The notes beneath the pieces are model-generated. The model ran no database searches. It was not told the origin of the DNA and worked only from the letters and a program-made list of their open reading frames with translations. A program made the translations under genes and the position numbers. From contig CABUXM010000036.1 in the NCBI GenBank assembly GCA_902495545.1, positions 1-20,341 of the forward strand: a stretch of DNA of 20,341 bases, given 5' to 3'. This DNA comes from an uncultured Collinsella sp. GTDB taxonomy: Bacteria; Actinomycetota; Coriobacteriia; Coriobacteriales; Coriobacteriaceae. Shown here piece by piece: positions 7,614 through 15,179 of the stretch; the stretch's first letter is position 1, and each line of letters starts with the position of its first letter.

Positions 7614-7649
7614 AGAATAGCCGCCTGGCGCAAACCGGGCGGCTATTCT
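7614..7649 (-). promoter_or_regulatory. Hairpin between glgD and glgA
   Basis: AGAATAGCCGCC (7614-7625) pairs perfectly with GGCGGCTATTCT (7638-7649), a 12-bp stem with a 12-base loop, 22 bases upstream of the glgA start. No U-tract follows in the minus direction, so it is more likely an mRNA-stabilising or processing hairpin than a terminator. Confidence 0.65.
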
Positions 7650-7680
7650 ACATGTTGCGAGCGATGTTGCGGTGCCAAAG

Positions 7681-8808
7681 CTAGCTCGCGTTGGTGATAT
7701 CAGAAGTTAACGGGGCCTTTCCCAGCACCAGGATGTTCTCGGGCGTGCCGCGAAGCTCGGTGTTGGTGGGAACCACGTTGTTCTTGTCCAGGATGGCATT
7801 CTCAACGCGGGCGCCGCTCTTGATGACGCAGCTCTGGTTGATGATCGAGTTGGTCACCGAGGCGCCTTCCTCGACCACGACGCCGCGCGACAGGATCGAG
7901 TTGCGCACGGTGCCCTTGATGATGCAGCCGGCCGAGATAATCGAGTTGCACGCGTGGCTACCGGTCGCATAGCGTGAAGGCGGCACGTCGTGAGCCTTGG
8001 TCAGGATCGGGCGCTCGGGGTCGAAGAGCTGGTCGGCTACGGTCTGGTCGAGCAGGTCCATGCTGCGGCGATACAGCGACTTCTCGCTAAACACGCCCAC
8101 GACCTCGCCCTTGTACTCGTAGCTGCATACGTCGATGTTTCCAAAGTCGCCCTGGAGTGCCTCGAGCAGGTCCAGATAGTCGGCGGCCTGGTAGTGGTCG
8201 ATGATCTCGAGCAGCGTCTCGCGGTTGACGATGCAGCAGTCCATAGAGGCGTTGTCGCCGTACACGACGCCGGCGCTCACGCCCGTCAGGCGGCCGTTCT
8301 CGTTAATTTCGAGTTTGGTCTCGTCATCGACGTTGTGCGTGGCCTTGCAGTACACCACGGTCATCTGGGCACCGGAGTTCTCGTGCGCGTCGATGATGGT
8401 GTTGAGGTCCATGTTAAAGATGATGTTGGTGCCCATCATCACAACGTAGGGCTTGTCCGAACGCTGGAACAGCGTCTTGTTGGAGATGATGTCGCGCAGC
8501 AGGAAGCGCATGCCGCCCTTGGTGGTGCCATACGCGTTGCCGGGCACCATGAACAGGCCGCCCTTCTTGCGGTCCAGGCCCCAGTCCTTGCCCGAGCCCA
8601 CATGGTCGATCAGCGAGCGGTAGTTGCCCGGCATAACGACACCGACAGTTTTAATGCCGGCATTCATCATGTTGGACAGAGGGAAGTCGATCAGGCGGTA
8701 GCGGCCCAAAAATGGGACGGACGCGATGGGGCGGTCCTTGAGCAGCACGCTGCCGTAGGTCGAAGAGTAGTTAGCGGTGATATAACCGATGGCCTTGCGA
8801 TTGATCAT
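7681..8808 (-). CDS. glgD: Glucose-1-phosphate adenylyltransferase regulatory subunit
   Basis: GlgD is the non-catalytic homologue of GlgC that joins it in a mixed complex and raises its activity, as known from Bacillus-type systems. The 375-residue protein has a nucleotidyltransferase fold (about 1-255) and a left-handed beta-helix of hexapeptide repeats (about 280-375: SIISAGCIIKGTVRNSIL). The GGxGxRL loop of GlgC is absent (ITANYSSTYGS), and the catalytic GD is replaced by GTN (MGTNIIFNMD, 125-134). Both losses are typical of GlgD and argue against independent catalysis. I chose ATG at 8808 because AAGGGGG stands upstream, overlapping the end of glgC. Only four bases separate it from the glgC stop, so translation is probably coupled. 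A hairpin separates it from glgA downstream. Confidence 0.95.
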   Translation of the reverse strand: MINRKAIGYITANYSSTYGSVLLKDRPIASVPFLGRYRLIDFPLSNMMNAGIKTVGVVMPGNYRSLIDHVGSGKDWGLDRKKGGLFMVPGNAYGTTKGGMRFLLRDIISNKTLFQRSDKPYVVMMGTNIIFNMDLNTIIDAHENSGAQMTVVYCKATHNVDDETKLEINENGRLTGVSAGVVYGDNASMDCCIVNRETLLEIIDHYQAADYLDLLEALQGDFGNIDVCSYEYKGEVVGVFSEKSLYRRSMDLLDQTVADQLFDPERPILTKAHDVPPSRYATGSHACNSIISAGCIIKGTVRNSILSRGVVVEEGASVTNSIINQSCVIKSGARVENAILDKNNVVPTNTELRGTPENILVLGKAPLTSDITNAS

Positions 8809-8812
8809 CGGA

Positions 8813-9961
8813 TCATTCCCCCTTCCCGATAACGACGTCATTTCCAACGACGGCCGTATCCTTGGTGGTATCGACAGAGCCGAGCTTCACGCCCTCTTCG
8901 ACCGTGGAGTTCTCGCCCAAAATAGCGCGGCAGATGTGCGCGCCGCTCTTAACGTGCGCACCCGGCAGCAGCACGGAATCCTCGACCACGGCGCGCTCCT
9001 CGATGATGACATCGGTCGAAAGGATCGAGTGGCGAGCGGTGCCGTAGATCTTGCAGCCGTTGGAGACCAAGCAGTCGTCCAGGCGACCATCCGGACCAAT
9101 GTAGTGCGGCGGACGCGTGGTGATGTTGGACATGATGGGGAAGTGCTTGTCAAACAGATCGAACTCGGGGTTGTTGCCCAGCAGGTCCATCGAGGTCTCG
9201 TGGAAGCTGGCGATGGTGCCGACGTCCTTCCAAAAGCCGTGGAACTCGTAGCTGTACAGGCGCTTGCCCTCGCCGAGCAGCTTGGGGATGATGTCCTTGC
9301 CAAAGTCGTGGCTCGAGCGCTGGTCCAGAGCGTCCTCCTCGAGCGCCTCGATCAGCACGTCGGCCGAGAAGATGTAGATGCCCATGGAGGCGAGATTCGA
9401 ATCGGGCTTATCGGGCTTCTCGGTGAACTTGGTGATGCGGCCGTCCTCGGGGTCGGTGGTCAGGATGCCAAAGCGGCTGGCCTCCTCCCACGGCACGGGC
9501 ATAACGCTCACCGTGAGGTCGGCGTTGTTCTCAATGTGCGTCTTGAGCATCTTGCGGTAGTCCATGCGATACAGGTGATCGCCCGAAAGAATCAGGACGT
9601 ACTTGGGGTCGTTGGCCTTGATGTAGTCGAGGTTTTGCGTAATGGCGTCCGCCGTGCCCGCATACCAGGCGCCACCGGTCTGCGTCTCGTACGGCGGCAG
9701 GATTGACACGCCACCGTCGCGGCTGTCCAGATCCCACGCCTCGCCGGAGCCCACGTAGGCATGCAGCAGGTAGGGGCGATACTGCGTCAGAACACCCACC
9801 GTGTCGATGCCCGAGTTGGAGCAGTTGGAGAGCGAAAAGTCGATAATGCGGAACTTGCCACCAAAGCTAACCGCCGGCTTGGCGATCTTTTGGGTGAGTG
9901 CCCCCAATCGGCTGCCCTGTCCTCCTGCGAGGAGCATCGCGATGCATTCTTTCTTACTCAT
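8813..9961 (-). CDS. glgC: Glucose-1-phosphate adenylyltransferase, catalytic subunit
   Basis: GlgC makes ADP-glucose and pyrophosphate from glucose-1-phosphate and ATP, the committed step of bacterial glycogen synthesis. The 382-residue protein has the nucleotide loop GGQGSRL (13-19), WYAGTADAI (99-107), the catalytic aspartate D128 in SGDHLYRMDY, and K182 in FTEKP for glucose-1-phosphate. A C-terminal beta-helix (about 285-382) is where allosteric effectors bind in the family. AAGGAG lies seven bases before ATG. It lies between glgP and glgD. A GC-rich hairpin in the glgP-glgC gap lacks a U-tract and may stabilise the synthesis half of the mRNA against the glgP half. Confidence 0.97.
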   Translation of the reverse strand: MSKKECIAMLLAGGQGSRLGALTQKIAKPAVSFGGKFRIIDFSLSNCSNSGIDTVGVLTQYRPYLLHAYVGSGEAWDLDSRDGGVSILPPYETQTGGAWYAGTADAITQNLDYIKANDPKYVLILSGDHLYRMDYRKMLKTHIENNADLTVSVMPVPWEEASRFGILTTDPEDGRITKFTEKPDKPDSNLASMGIYIFSADVLIEALEEDALDQRSSHDFGKDIIPKLLGEGKRLYSYEFHGFWKDVGTIASFHETSMDLLGNNPEFDLFDKHFPIMSNITTRPPHYIGPDGRLDDCLVSNGCKIYGTARHSILSTDVIIEERAVVEDSVLLPGAHVKSGAHICRAILGENSTVEEGVKLGSVDTTKDTAVVGNDVVIGKGE

Positions 9962-10000
9962 CGATTTCTCCTTCTGTCATCGATGTTTCTAACCCATTAG

Positions 10001-10031
10001 CGGTGGGCACGGCGCCTGGTCGCGCCCACCG
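10001..10031 (-). promoter_or_regulatory. Hairpin between glgP and glgC
   Basis: CGGTGGGC (10001-10008) pairs with GCCCACCG (10024-10031) across a 15-base loop in the 104-bp glgP-glgC gap. No U-run follows on the minus strand. A role in processing or stability is possible. Confidence 0.5.
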
Positions 10032-10065
10032 AATAATGCCGTGCGGCAAAGGGAGCTCGCGGCCT

Positions 10066-12492
10066 TTAAGCGTGCCAGATCTCGTCGCGGTACTCGCGAA
10101 TGGTGCGGTCGCTCGAGAACCAGCCGGAGGAGGCGGTGTTGAGCAGCGCCTTACGGTTCCAAGTCTCCTGGTCGCCGTAGCTGTTCGTGAGCTTCTCCCA
10201 GGCGTCGACGTAGCTGCGGAAGTCGGCCATAACCAGGTCGGGGTCGTTGTTGTTCATGAGCTCGTTATAGATGCTCTCGAAGTTGCCCGAAAGACCCGCA
10301 AAGGTGTTGTCCTTGAGCTCGTCCATCACGCGGCCCAGACGCTCGCGGTCGCCGTTGAGGGTATCCCACGCAAAGTAGCTGTTCGATGCCCAGAGCTGCT
10401 CGACCTCGGGAGCGGTCAGGCCAAAGATGGCCTCGTTCTCGCGGCCGGCCAGGTCGGCGATCTCGATGTTGGCGCCGTCGAGGGTGCCCAGAGTAATGGC
10501 GCCGTTCATCATGAGCTTCATGTTGGACGTGCCCGAGGCCTCCTTGCCAGCCGTTGAGATCTGCTCCGAGATCTCGGCGGCGGGGTAGATGAGCTGGGCG
10601 TTGCTCACACGGAAGTTGGGGATAAAGCAAACCTTCATGACCTCGTTGACGCGCGGGTCATTATTGATGACGTCGGCAACGGAGTTAATGAGGCGGATGG
10701 TCTCCTTGGCGAAGGTATAGCTCGAGGCAGCCTTGCCGCTAAATATGAAGGTCGTCGGCGTCACGTGGAAGTTGGGATCGGCGATGCGACGGTTGTAGAT
10801 GTCCATCACCTTCATGATGTTCATGAGCTGGCGCTTGTAGGCATGGAAGCGCTTTACCTGGACATCGAAGACGGTGTTGGGGTCAATGACCAGACCGGTC
10901 TCGGCCTTAACGTAGGCAGCCAGACGCTCCTTGTTGGCGCGCTTGGAGGCGCCCACGGCCTTCAGGAACTCGGTGTCGTCCTTAAACTCCTTGAGCTTTT
11001 CCAGCTCAAAGGCGTCCTTCAGCCAGCCGTCGCCAATGGCCTCGGTCACGAGCTTGGCGTAGGTGGGGTTGGCCTCGGCAAAGAAGCGACGGTGCGAGAT
11101 GCCGTTGGTCTTGTTGTTGAACTTCTCGGGCGTCAGGGCATAGAAGTCCTTGAGCACGATGTTCTTGATGATGTCGGAGTGGATCTTTGCTACGCCGTTG
11201 ACGCTATGGCTGCAGATCACAGACAGGTTGGCCATGCGAATCTCGCCGTCCCACAGAATGGCGGTCTGGCGCAGACGCTCCTGCCAGCCCTCCTGCGTGG
11301 TGTCGAACGACTCGTGCCAACGACGGCTGATCTCGTCGATGATCTGGTACACGCGGGGGAGGAGCTTGGAGAACGTGCCGATGGGCCACTTCTCCAGAGC
11401 CTCGGGCAGGATGGTGTGGTTGGTGTAGCTCACGACCTGCGTCACGATGTTCCAGGCGTCGTCCCACTCGAGCTTCTTCTCGTCGATGAGAATACGCATG
11501 AGCTCGGGGCCGCACATGGCGGGGTGGGTATCGTTGGTGTGGATGGCCACAAACTGCGGCAGCAGCTCCCAGTTCTCGCCGTGCTCCTTCTCAAAGGTGT
11601 CGAGCAGACTGTAGATGCCGGCCGAGACAAATAGGTACTCCTGCTTTAGGCGCAGCAGACGGCCGTGCTCGCCGGCGTCATTGGGATAGAGGATGGCGCT
11701 GATGGCCTCCGCCTCGGCGCGCTCGGCATCGGCCAGGGCGTAGTCGCCGCGGTTGAAGGCCTCCAGATCGAAGTGCTCCTCGACCGGCTCAGCGGCCCAG
11801 ACGCGCAGTTTGTTGACGGTCTCGCCGGCATAGCCCACGACGGGGATGTCATAAGGGACAGCCAGAATGTCCTGCGTGTCCACCGTGCGGTAGAACGTGC
11901 GGCCATTCTCCTCAAAGCCCTCGACGCGGCCACCAAACTTAATGGTCACGGCCTTGTCCTGACGACGGACCTCCCAGGGATAGCCGTGGGTGAGCCACTC
12001 GTCGGTGGCCTCGACCTGGCTGCCGTTAACGATCTCCTGCTTAAACAGACCGTAGCGGTAGCGCATGCCATTGCCGTAGCCGGCGATGCCCTCGGCTGCC
12101 ATGGAATCCAGGAAGCATGCGGCAAGACGGCCCAGGCCACCGTTGCCCAGAGCCGGATCGGGCTCCTGGTTCTCGATGACGGACAGGTCGAAGCCCATGT
12201 CATCGAGCGCCTCGGCGACCATGTCGCGCACGCCAAAGTTAAGCAGGTAGTTGTCGAGCAGGCGGCCGATCAAAAACTCGATCGAGAAGTAGTACACGCG
12301 CTTTTTGCCCTCGGCCGTGGCGCGGGCGTCACTCTTGGTGGCAACGGTGCGGGCCTTCTCGGCCACGAGCTTGGCCAGAGCGTTAAAGCGGTCGAGGTCG
12401 CTGGCGGCCTCGACGCTCTTGCCGCTGATGCTCATGACGGCATCGCGATAGAGTTCGGTAAACTCTTGCTTGTTGTCGAAGATTTTATTCAT
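10066..12492 (-). CDS. glgP: Glycogen/maltodextrin phosphorylase
   Basis: GlgP (GT35) removes glucose from alpha-1,4 glucan ends with phosphate, giving glucose-1-phosphate, and uses pyridoxal phosphate. The 808-residue protein has the normal family length. The PLP-binding lysine is K659 in EASGTSNMKLMMNGA. Other family blocks are ALGNGGLGRLAACFLDS (114-130), HTNDTHPAMCGPELMR (318-333), TNGISHRR (462-469) and VKRFHAYKRQ (546-555). No Lys-rich tail is present, unlike GlgA and GlgB. A degradative enzyme inside a biosynthetic operon would let stored glucan turn over in the same transcript. The start has AAGGAAC just upstream. That sequence can pair with a complementary stretch 24 bases further upstream, which may limit translation. 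Confidence 0.97.
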   Translation of the reverse strand: MNKIFDNKQEFTELYRDAVMSISGKSVEAASDLDRFNALAKLVAEKARTVATKSDARATAEGKKRVYYFSIEFLIGRLLDNYLLNFGVRDMVAEALDDMGFDLSVIENQEPDPALGNGGLGRLAACFLDSMAAEGIAGYGNGMRYRYGLFKQEIVNGSQVEATDEWLTHGYPWEVRRQDKAVTIKFGGRVEGFEENGRTFYRTVDTQDILAVPYDIPVVGYAGETVNKLRVWAAEPVEEHFDLEAFNRGDYALADAERAEAEAISAILYPNDAGEHGRLLRLKQEYLFVSAGIYSLLDTFEKEHGENWELLPQFVAIHTNDTHPAMCGPELMRILIDEKKLEWDDAWNIVTQVVSYTNHTILPEALEKWPIGTFSKLLPRVYQIIDEISRRWHESFDTTQEGWQERLRQTAILWDGEIRMANLSVICSHSVNGVAKIHSDIIKNIVLKDFYALTPEKFNNKTNGISHRRFFAEANPTYAKLVTEAIGDGWLKDAFELEKLKEFKDDTEFLKAVGASKRANKERLAAYVKAETGLVIDPNTVFDVQVKRFHAYKRQLMNIMKVMDIYNRRIADPNFHVTPTTFIFSGKAASSYTFAKETIRLINSVADVINNDPRVNEVMKVCFIPNFRVSNAQLIYPAAEISEQISTAGKEASGTSNMKLMMNGAITLGTLDGANIEIADLAGRENEAIFGLTAPEVEQLWASNSYFAWDTLNGDRERLGRVMDELKDNTFAGLSGNFESIYNELMNNNDPDLVMADFRSYVDAWEKLTNSYGDQETWNRKALLNTASSGWFSSDRTIREYRDEIWHA

Positions 12493-12493
12493 A

Positions 12494-12528
12494 CGTTCCT
12501 TTCCCCCGGGGATGTTTCTCCCGGAACG
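12494..12528 (-). promoter_or_regulatory. Possible hairpin covering the glgP ribosome-binding site
   Basis: In the transcript, CGUUCC (12528 to 12523) can pair with GGAACG (12499 to 12494), which overlaps the glgP Shine-Dalgarno AAGGAAC. Inner GC stretches could add pairs. This could restrict translation initiation, but a 6-bp outer stem alone is weak. Confidence 0.35.
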
Positions 12529-12546
12529 GTTATGACTTGTATCCTA

Positions 12547-12561
12547 CGCCCCCGCGGGGCG
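12547..12561 (-). promoter_or_regulatory. Short GC hairpin between glgB and glgP
   Basis: CGCCCC (12547-12552) pairs with GGGGCG (12556-12561) around a 3-base loop, 26 bases after the glgB stop. No U-tract follows. It is compact and very GC-rich, and could act as a partial terminator or stabiliser. Confidence 0.4.
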
Positions 12562-12586
12562 GGTAATTACAGTGGTAACGCCTTTG

Positions 12587-14833
12587 TTACGCTTTCTTAG
12601 CAGGAGCCTTAACAACAGCTGCCTTGGCCTTGGGAGCAGCCTTTTTGGTGGCTGCCTTCTTGGCCGAGGTGGACTTGGCCGAAGCCTTGGCGGCAGACTT
12701 GGTTGCCCTCGCCTTGGCCGGAGTCTTCTTAGCAGCCGCGGCCTTGGGCTTCACCGAAGACGCACGCTTGCGCGTTGCCTTCTTGGGTTCCTCGACCACA
12801 GGCGGTTTGTAGCTGCTGGGACCGCGGCGCTTGAGCACCACGCCTGCCAAGCCGGGCACCTTAATCTCGATGGAGTCCATCTGCCCGTTCCAGGGATAGG
12901 GCTCGCTCGAACAGGTGTAGGGTTCCTCGCCGGCATAGCCGCTGCCGCCAAACTCGGGACGGTCGGAATCGAAGATGATCTCCCAGTCACCCTCGCGCGG
13001 CACGCCTACGCGGAAGCTCTCATAGCTCGCCGGGTCAAAGTTGATCAAGATCACCAGGTCGTCATCGACGTCCTCGCCCTGGCGCACAAAGCTTACGATG
13101 GACTGCTTGGAGTTGTCCGCGTCGATCCAGGTAAAGCCGTCATCGGTGTAGCCGCGCTCGTACAGGGCGGGCTCGGCGGTGTACAGGTGGTTGAGCGCCT
13201 TGATAAACGCCTGATGATGACGGTGGGTCTCGTACTCCTCGGTCAGGAACCACTGGATGGACTCGTAGTAGCGCCACTCAATAAACTGGCCGATCTCGTT
13301 GCCCATAAAGTTGAGCTTGGCACCGGGGTGGGTCATCTGGTAGAAAGCCAGCGTGCGCAGGCCGGCAAACTGGCGCCACCAGTCGCCCGGCATGCGGCCG
13401 ATAAGCGAACACTTTCCGTGCACAACCTCGTCGTGGCTCAGCGGGCAAATAAAGTTCTCGGTAAAGGCGTACATGATGGAGAACGTGAGCAGCCCGTGGT
13501 TGCCGGGGCGCCACGGAAAATCGGTCTGCATGTAGTGCAGGGTATCGTTCATCCAGCCCATGTCCCACTTGTAGTGGAAGCCCAGGCCACCGTCCTGCGG
13601 CGGGTAGGTCACGAGCGGCCACGCGGTGGACTCCTCGGCCATCATCATCACGTCGGGGTAGTGCGCCTCCACGGCGCAGTTGACCTGGCGAATGAACGCG
13701 CTGGCGTCCAGGTCCTCCTCGGTACCGTACTTGTTGAACTTCTTTTGGCCGGGATCGTCGATGCCAAAGTTGAGGTACAGCATGCTGGACACGCCGTCCA
13801 TGCGAATGCCGTCAACGTGGAAGTTCTCGAGCCAGTACAGCACGTTGGAGACCAGGAAGGAGCGGACCTCGCCGCGGGCGAAGTCAAACTTGTGCGTGCC
13901 CCAGTTGGGGTGAATCTCGTGCTCAAACAGCATGTGTCCGTTAAAGGTGGCAAGGCCGTGGGAGTCGGCGCAAAAACCGCCGGGCACCCAGTCCATGATC
14001 ACGCCGATGCCCGCCTCGTGGCACGCATCGATAAAGTGCATGAGCTGCTGCGGATTGCCGTAGCGCGACGTGGCGGCATAGTAGCCGGTCGTCTGGTAGC
14101 CCCAGGAGCCATCGAAGGGATGCTCCATGAGCGGCATGACCTCGATATGCGTATAGCCCATGTCGCGCACGTAGTCCACGAGCTCCACCGACAGGTCGTC
14201 GTAGGTGTAGAACTCGCCGCGCTGCGCTGGGAAGGGATCCATGGGACCGGGGTAGTTGCCGTACTCGTCGGGCTCGCCCTGCGGCGCGTCACCGTGGCGC
14301 TTCCACGAGCCAATATGCACCTCGTAGATGTTAAGGGGCTGCGACATGTGGTTGTGATCGGCGCGGCGCTTGAGCCACGCGGCGTCGTTCCACTGGTAGC
14401 CATCGAGGGTCCACAGCACGCTGGCGGTACCCGGAGGGCACTCGGCCTTAAAGGCATACGGATCGGCTTTATAGAGCTTTTCGCCCTCGTTGGTCTCGAT
14501 GAGGTATTTATAGAGCTGACCCTGCTCGGCGCCAGGAATAAAGCCTTCCCAAATAGCGCTCGTATGCACGGGCACCAGCGGGTTGGCTTCCTCATCCCAG
14601 TTGTTAAATTCGCCAATGACATGGACACTCTTCACGTCGGGCGCCCAAACGCAAAAACGCCAGCCGCGCGTGCGCTGCTGCGTGTCGGGATGCGCGCCCA
14701 TCTTTTCCCAGCTGCGCTCCCACATACCAATGCCAAATAGGTAGACATCGTCCTTGGAGAGCTCCGGTGCGTGCGGAGCCGGTTTGCGGGTTGCGGGCTT
14801 TTTAGCCGTTGGCTTTAGCTTTGTATCGCTCAC
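12587..14833 (-). CDS. glgB: 1,4-alpha-glucan branching enzyme with Lys/Ala-rich tail
   Basis: GlgB (GH13) cuts alpha-1,4 chains and rejoins them by alpha-1,6 bonds, branching glycogen. From the GTG start the protein has 748 residues: a short Lys/Pro/Ala N-terminus (4-22), a CBM48 domain (about 50-150), the catalytic barrel (about 165-580) and an all-beta C-domain to about 680. Catalytic residues are D346 in GIRMDGVSS, E400 in MMAEEST and D468 in LSHDEVVHGK. Region I reads DWVPGGF instead of the usual DWVPGHF or DWVPAHF, so the conserved histidine is missing. Residues 682-748 form a Lys/Ala-rich tail (AAAAKKTPAKARATKSAAK) like that of GlgA. I prefer GTG at 14833 because GATGGGA precedes it at good spacing. 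ATG at 14848 or 14845 is possible, but with no clear ribosome site. It is the first gene of the operon. Confidence 0.94.
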   Translation of the reverse strand: MSDTKLKPTAKKPATRKPAPHAPELSKDDVYLFGIGMWERSWEKMGAHPDTQQRTRGWRFCVWAPDVKSVHVIGEFNNWDEEANPLVPVHTSAIWEGFIPGAEQGQLYKYLIETNEGEKLYKADPYAFKAECPPGTASVLWTLDGYQWNDAAWLKRRADHNHMSQPLNIYEVHIGSWKRHGDAPQGEPDEYGNYPGPMDPFPAQRGEFYTYDDLSVELVDYVRDMGYTHIEVMPLMEHPFDGSWGYQTTGYYAATSRYGNPQQLMHFIDACHEAGIGVIMDWVPGGFCADSHGLATFNGHMLFEHEIHPNWGTHKFDFARGEVRSFLVSNVLYWLENFHVDGIRMDGVSSMLYLNFGIDDPGQKKFNKYGTEEDLDASAFIRQVNCAVEAHYPDVMMMAEESTAWPLVTYPPQDGGLGFHYKWDMGWMNDTLHYMQTDFPWRPGNHGLLTFSIMYAFTENFICPLSHDEVVHGKCSLIGRMPGDWWRQFAGLRTLAFYQMTHPGAKLNFMGNEIGQFIEWRYYESIQWFLTEEYETHRHHQAFIKALNHLYTAEPALYERGYTDDGFTWIDADNSKQSIVSFVRQGEDVDDDLVILINFDPASYESFRVGVPREGDWEIIFDSDRPEFGGSGYAGEEPYTCSSEPYPWNGQMDSIEIKVPGLAGVVLKRRGPSSYKPPVVEEPKKATRKRASSVKPKAAAAKKTPAKARATKSAAKASAKSTSAKKAATKKAAPKAKAAVVKAPAKKA

Positions 14834-14920
14834 GTTTGATCCCATCATGACGCGGCAGCGTGTTGCCTTGGTGACTAGATGCGAAAGGTCCAAGGCTGCA
14901 CGAATCGAAGGGACGGCGAA

Positions 14921-14972
14921 GTTTCTGTGATTCGTTCCACCTCGCGTGCTCGGTGGAACTTTCGGCAGAAAC
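14921..14972 (-). promoter_or_regulatory. Two-stem hairpin in the glgB leader
   Basis: The outer stem GTTTCTG (14921-14927) with CAGAAAC (14966-14972) has 7 bp. A symmetric 6x6 internal loop follows, then an 8-bp stem GTTCCACC (14934-14941) with GGTGGAAC (14952-14959), closed by a 10-base loop. It falls inside the predicted leader of about 200 nt. No known riboswitch class is recognisable to me. Confidence 0.5.
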
Positions 14973-15045
14973 TACGATAACACCTGTGCGTTAGTTTTAT
15001 GGACGAAAGCGGATTTGCGGGGGCGTTTAATCGGTAAGCGACATG

Positions 15046-15075
15046 TTTATACCACTGGCAGAATTGCCGTGGTAA
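15046..15075 (-). promoter_or_regulatory. Candidate promoter of the glg operon
   Basis: On the minus strand, -35 TTACCA (15070-15075) and -10 TATAAA (15046-15051) are 18 bp apart. The -35 lies inside a TGGTAAAAC operator half-site, so a bound regulator should affect it directly. Predicted start is near 15039, about 205 nt before the chosen glgB GTG. Confidence 0.5.
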
Positions 15076-15095
15076 AACTCTTGACAGTTTTACCA
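15070..15095. promoter_or_regulatory. Operator-like dyad TGGTAAAAC-N8-GTTTTACCA
   Basis: A perfect 9-bp inverted repeat with an 8-bp spacer. The spacer contains TTGACA, a consensus -35 for the plus-strand gene, and the left arm overlaps the candidate glgB -35. A single dimeric regulator could therefore control both directions. Confidence 0.6.
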
Positions 15096-15109
15096 ATTTG
15101 GGTTTCAAA
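15081..15109 (+). promoter_or_regulatory. Candidate promoter of the HAD-thiN unit
   Basis: TTGACA (15081-15086) is a perfect -35. At 17-bp spacing the -10 would be TTCAAA (15104-15109), a poor match; CAAAAT at 19 bp is the alternative. It lies about 70 bp before the start codon. Confidence 0.4.
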
Positions 15110-15126
15110 ATTGTTTGGCTGACGTT

Positions 15127-15157
15127 TGGTAAAACGCTTTTAGCAGGATGTTTACCA
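15127..15157. promoter_or_regulatory. Second operator-like dyad TGGTAAAAC-N14-GTTTACCA
   Basis: TGGTAAAAC (15127-15135) and GTTTACCA (15150-15157) repeat the words of the dyad at 15070-15095 with a longer spacer. They lie downstream of the candidate plus-strand promoter, just before the HAD ribosome site. A bound protein there should block transcription. Confidence 0.5.
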
Positions 15158-15179
15158 TTTGATATCGAAAGGTTCGTTT

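Larger units (their letters stand above)
14834..15179. other. Divergent regulatory region between glgB and the HAD gene
   Basis: About 346 bp without a gene. It holds a structured glgB leader, a candidate minus-strand promoter for glgB, a candidate plus-strand promoter for the HAD-thiN pair, and two dyads of TGGTAAAAC/GTTT(T)ACCA, all listed separately. Confidence 0.8.

Noticed and set aside
7592..7633. Upstream in-frame TTG extending GlgA by 14 residues
   Set aside because: The TTG lies in the intercistronic hairpin (7614-7649) with no ribosome site, whereas ATG at 7591 has GGGAG at good spacing and starts the normal GlgA N-terminus.
12572..14740. Plus-strand 722-codon open frame opposite glgB
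   Set aside because: It is an antisense shadow of a GC-rich gene; glgB has all catalytic motifs in the minus frame.
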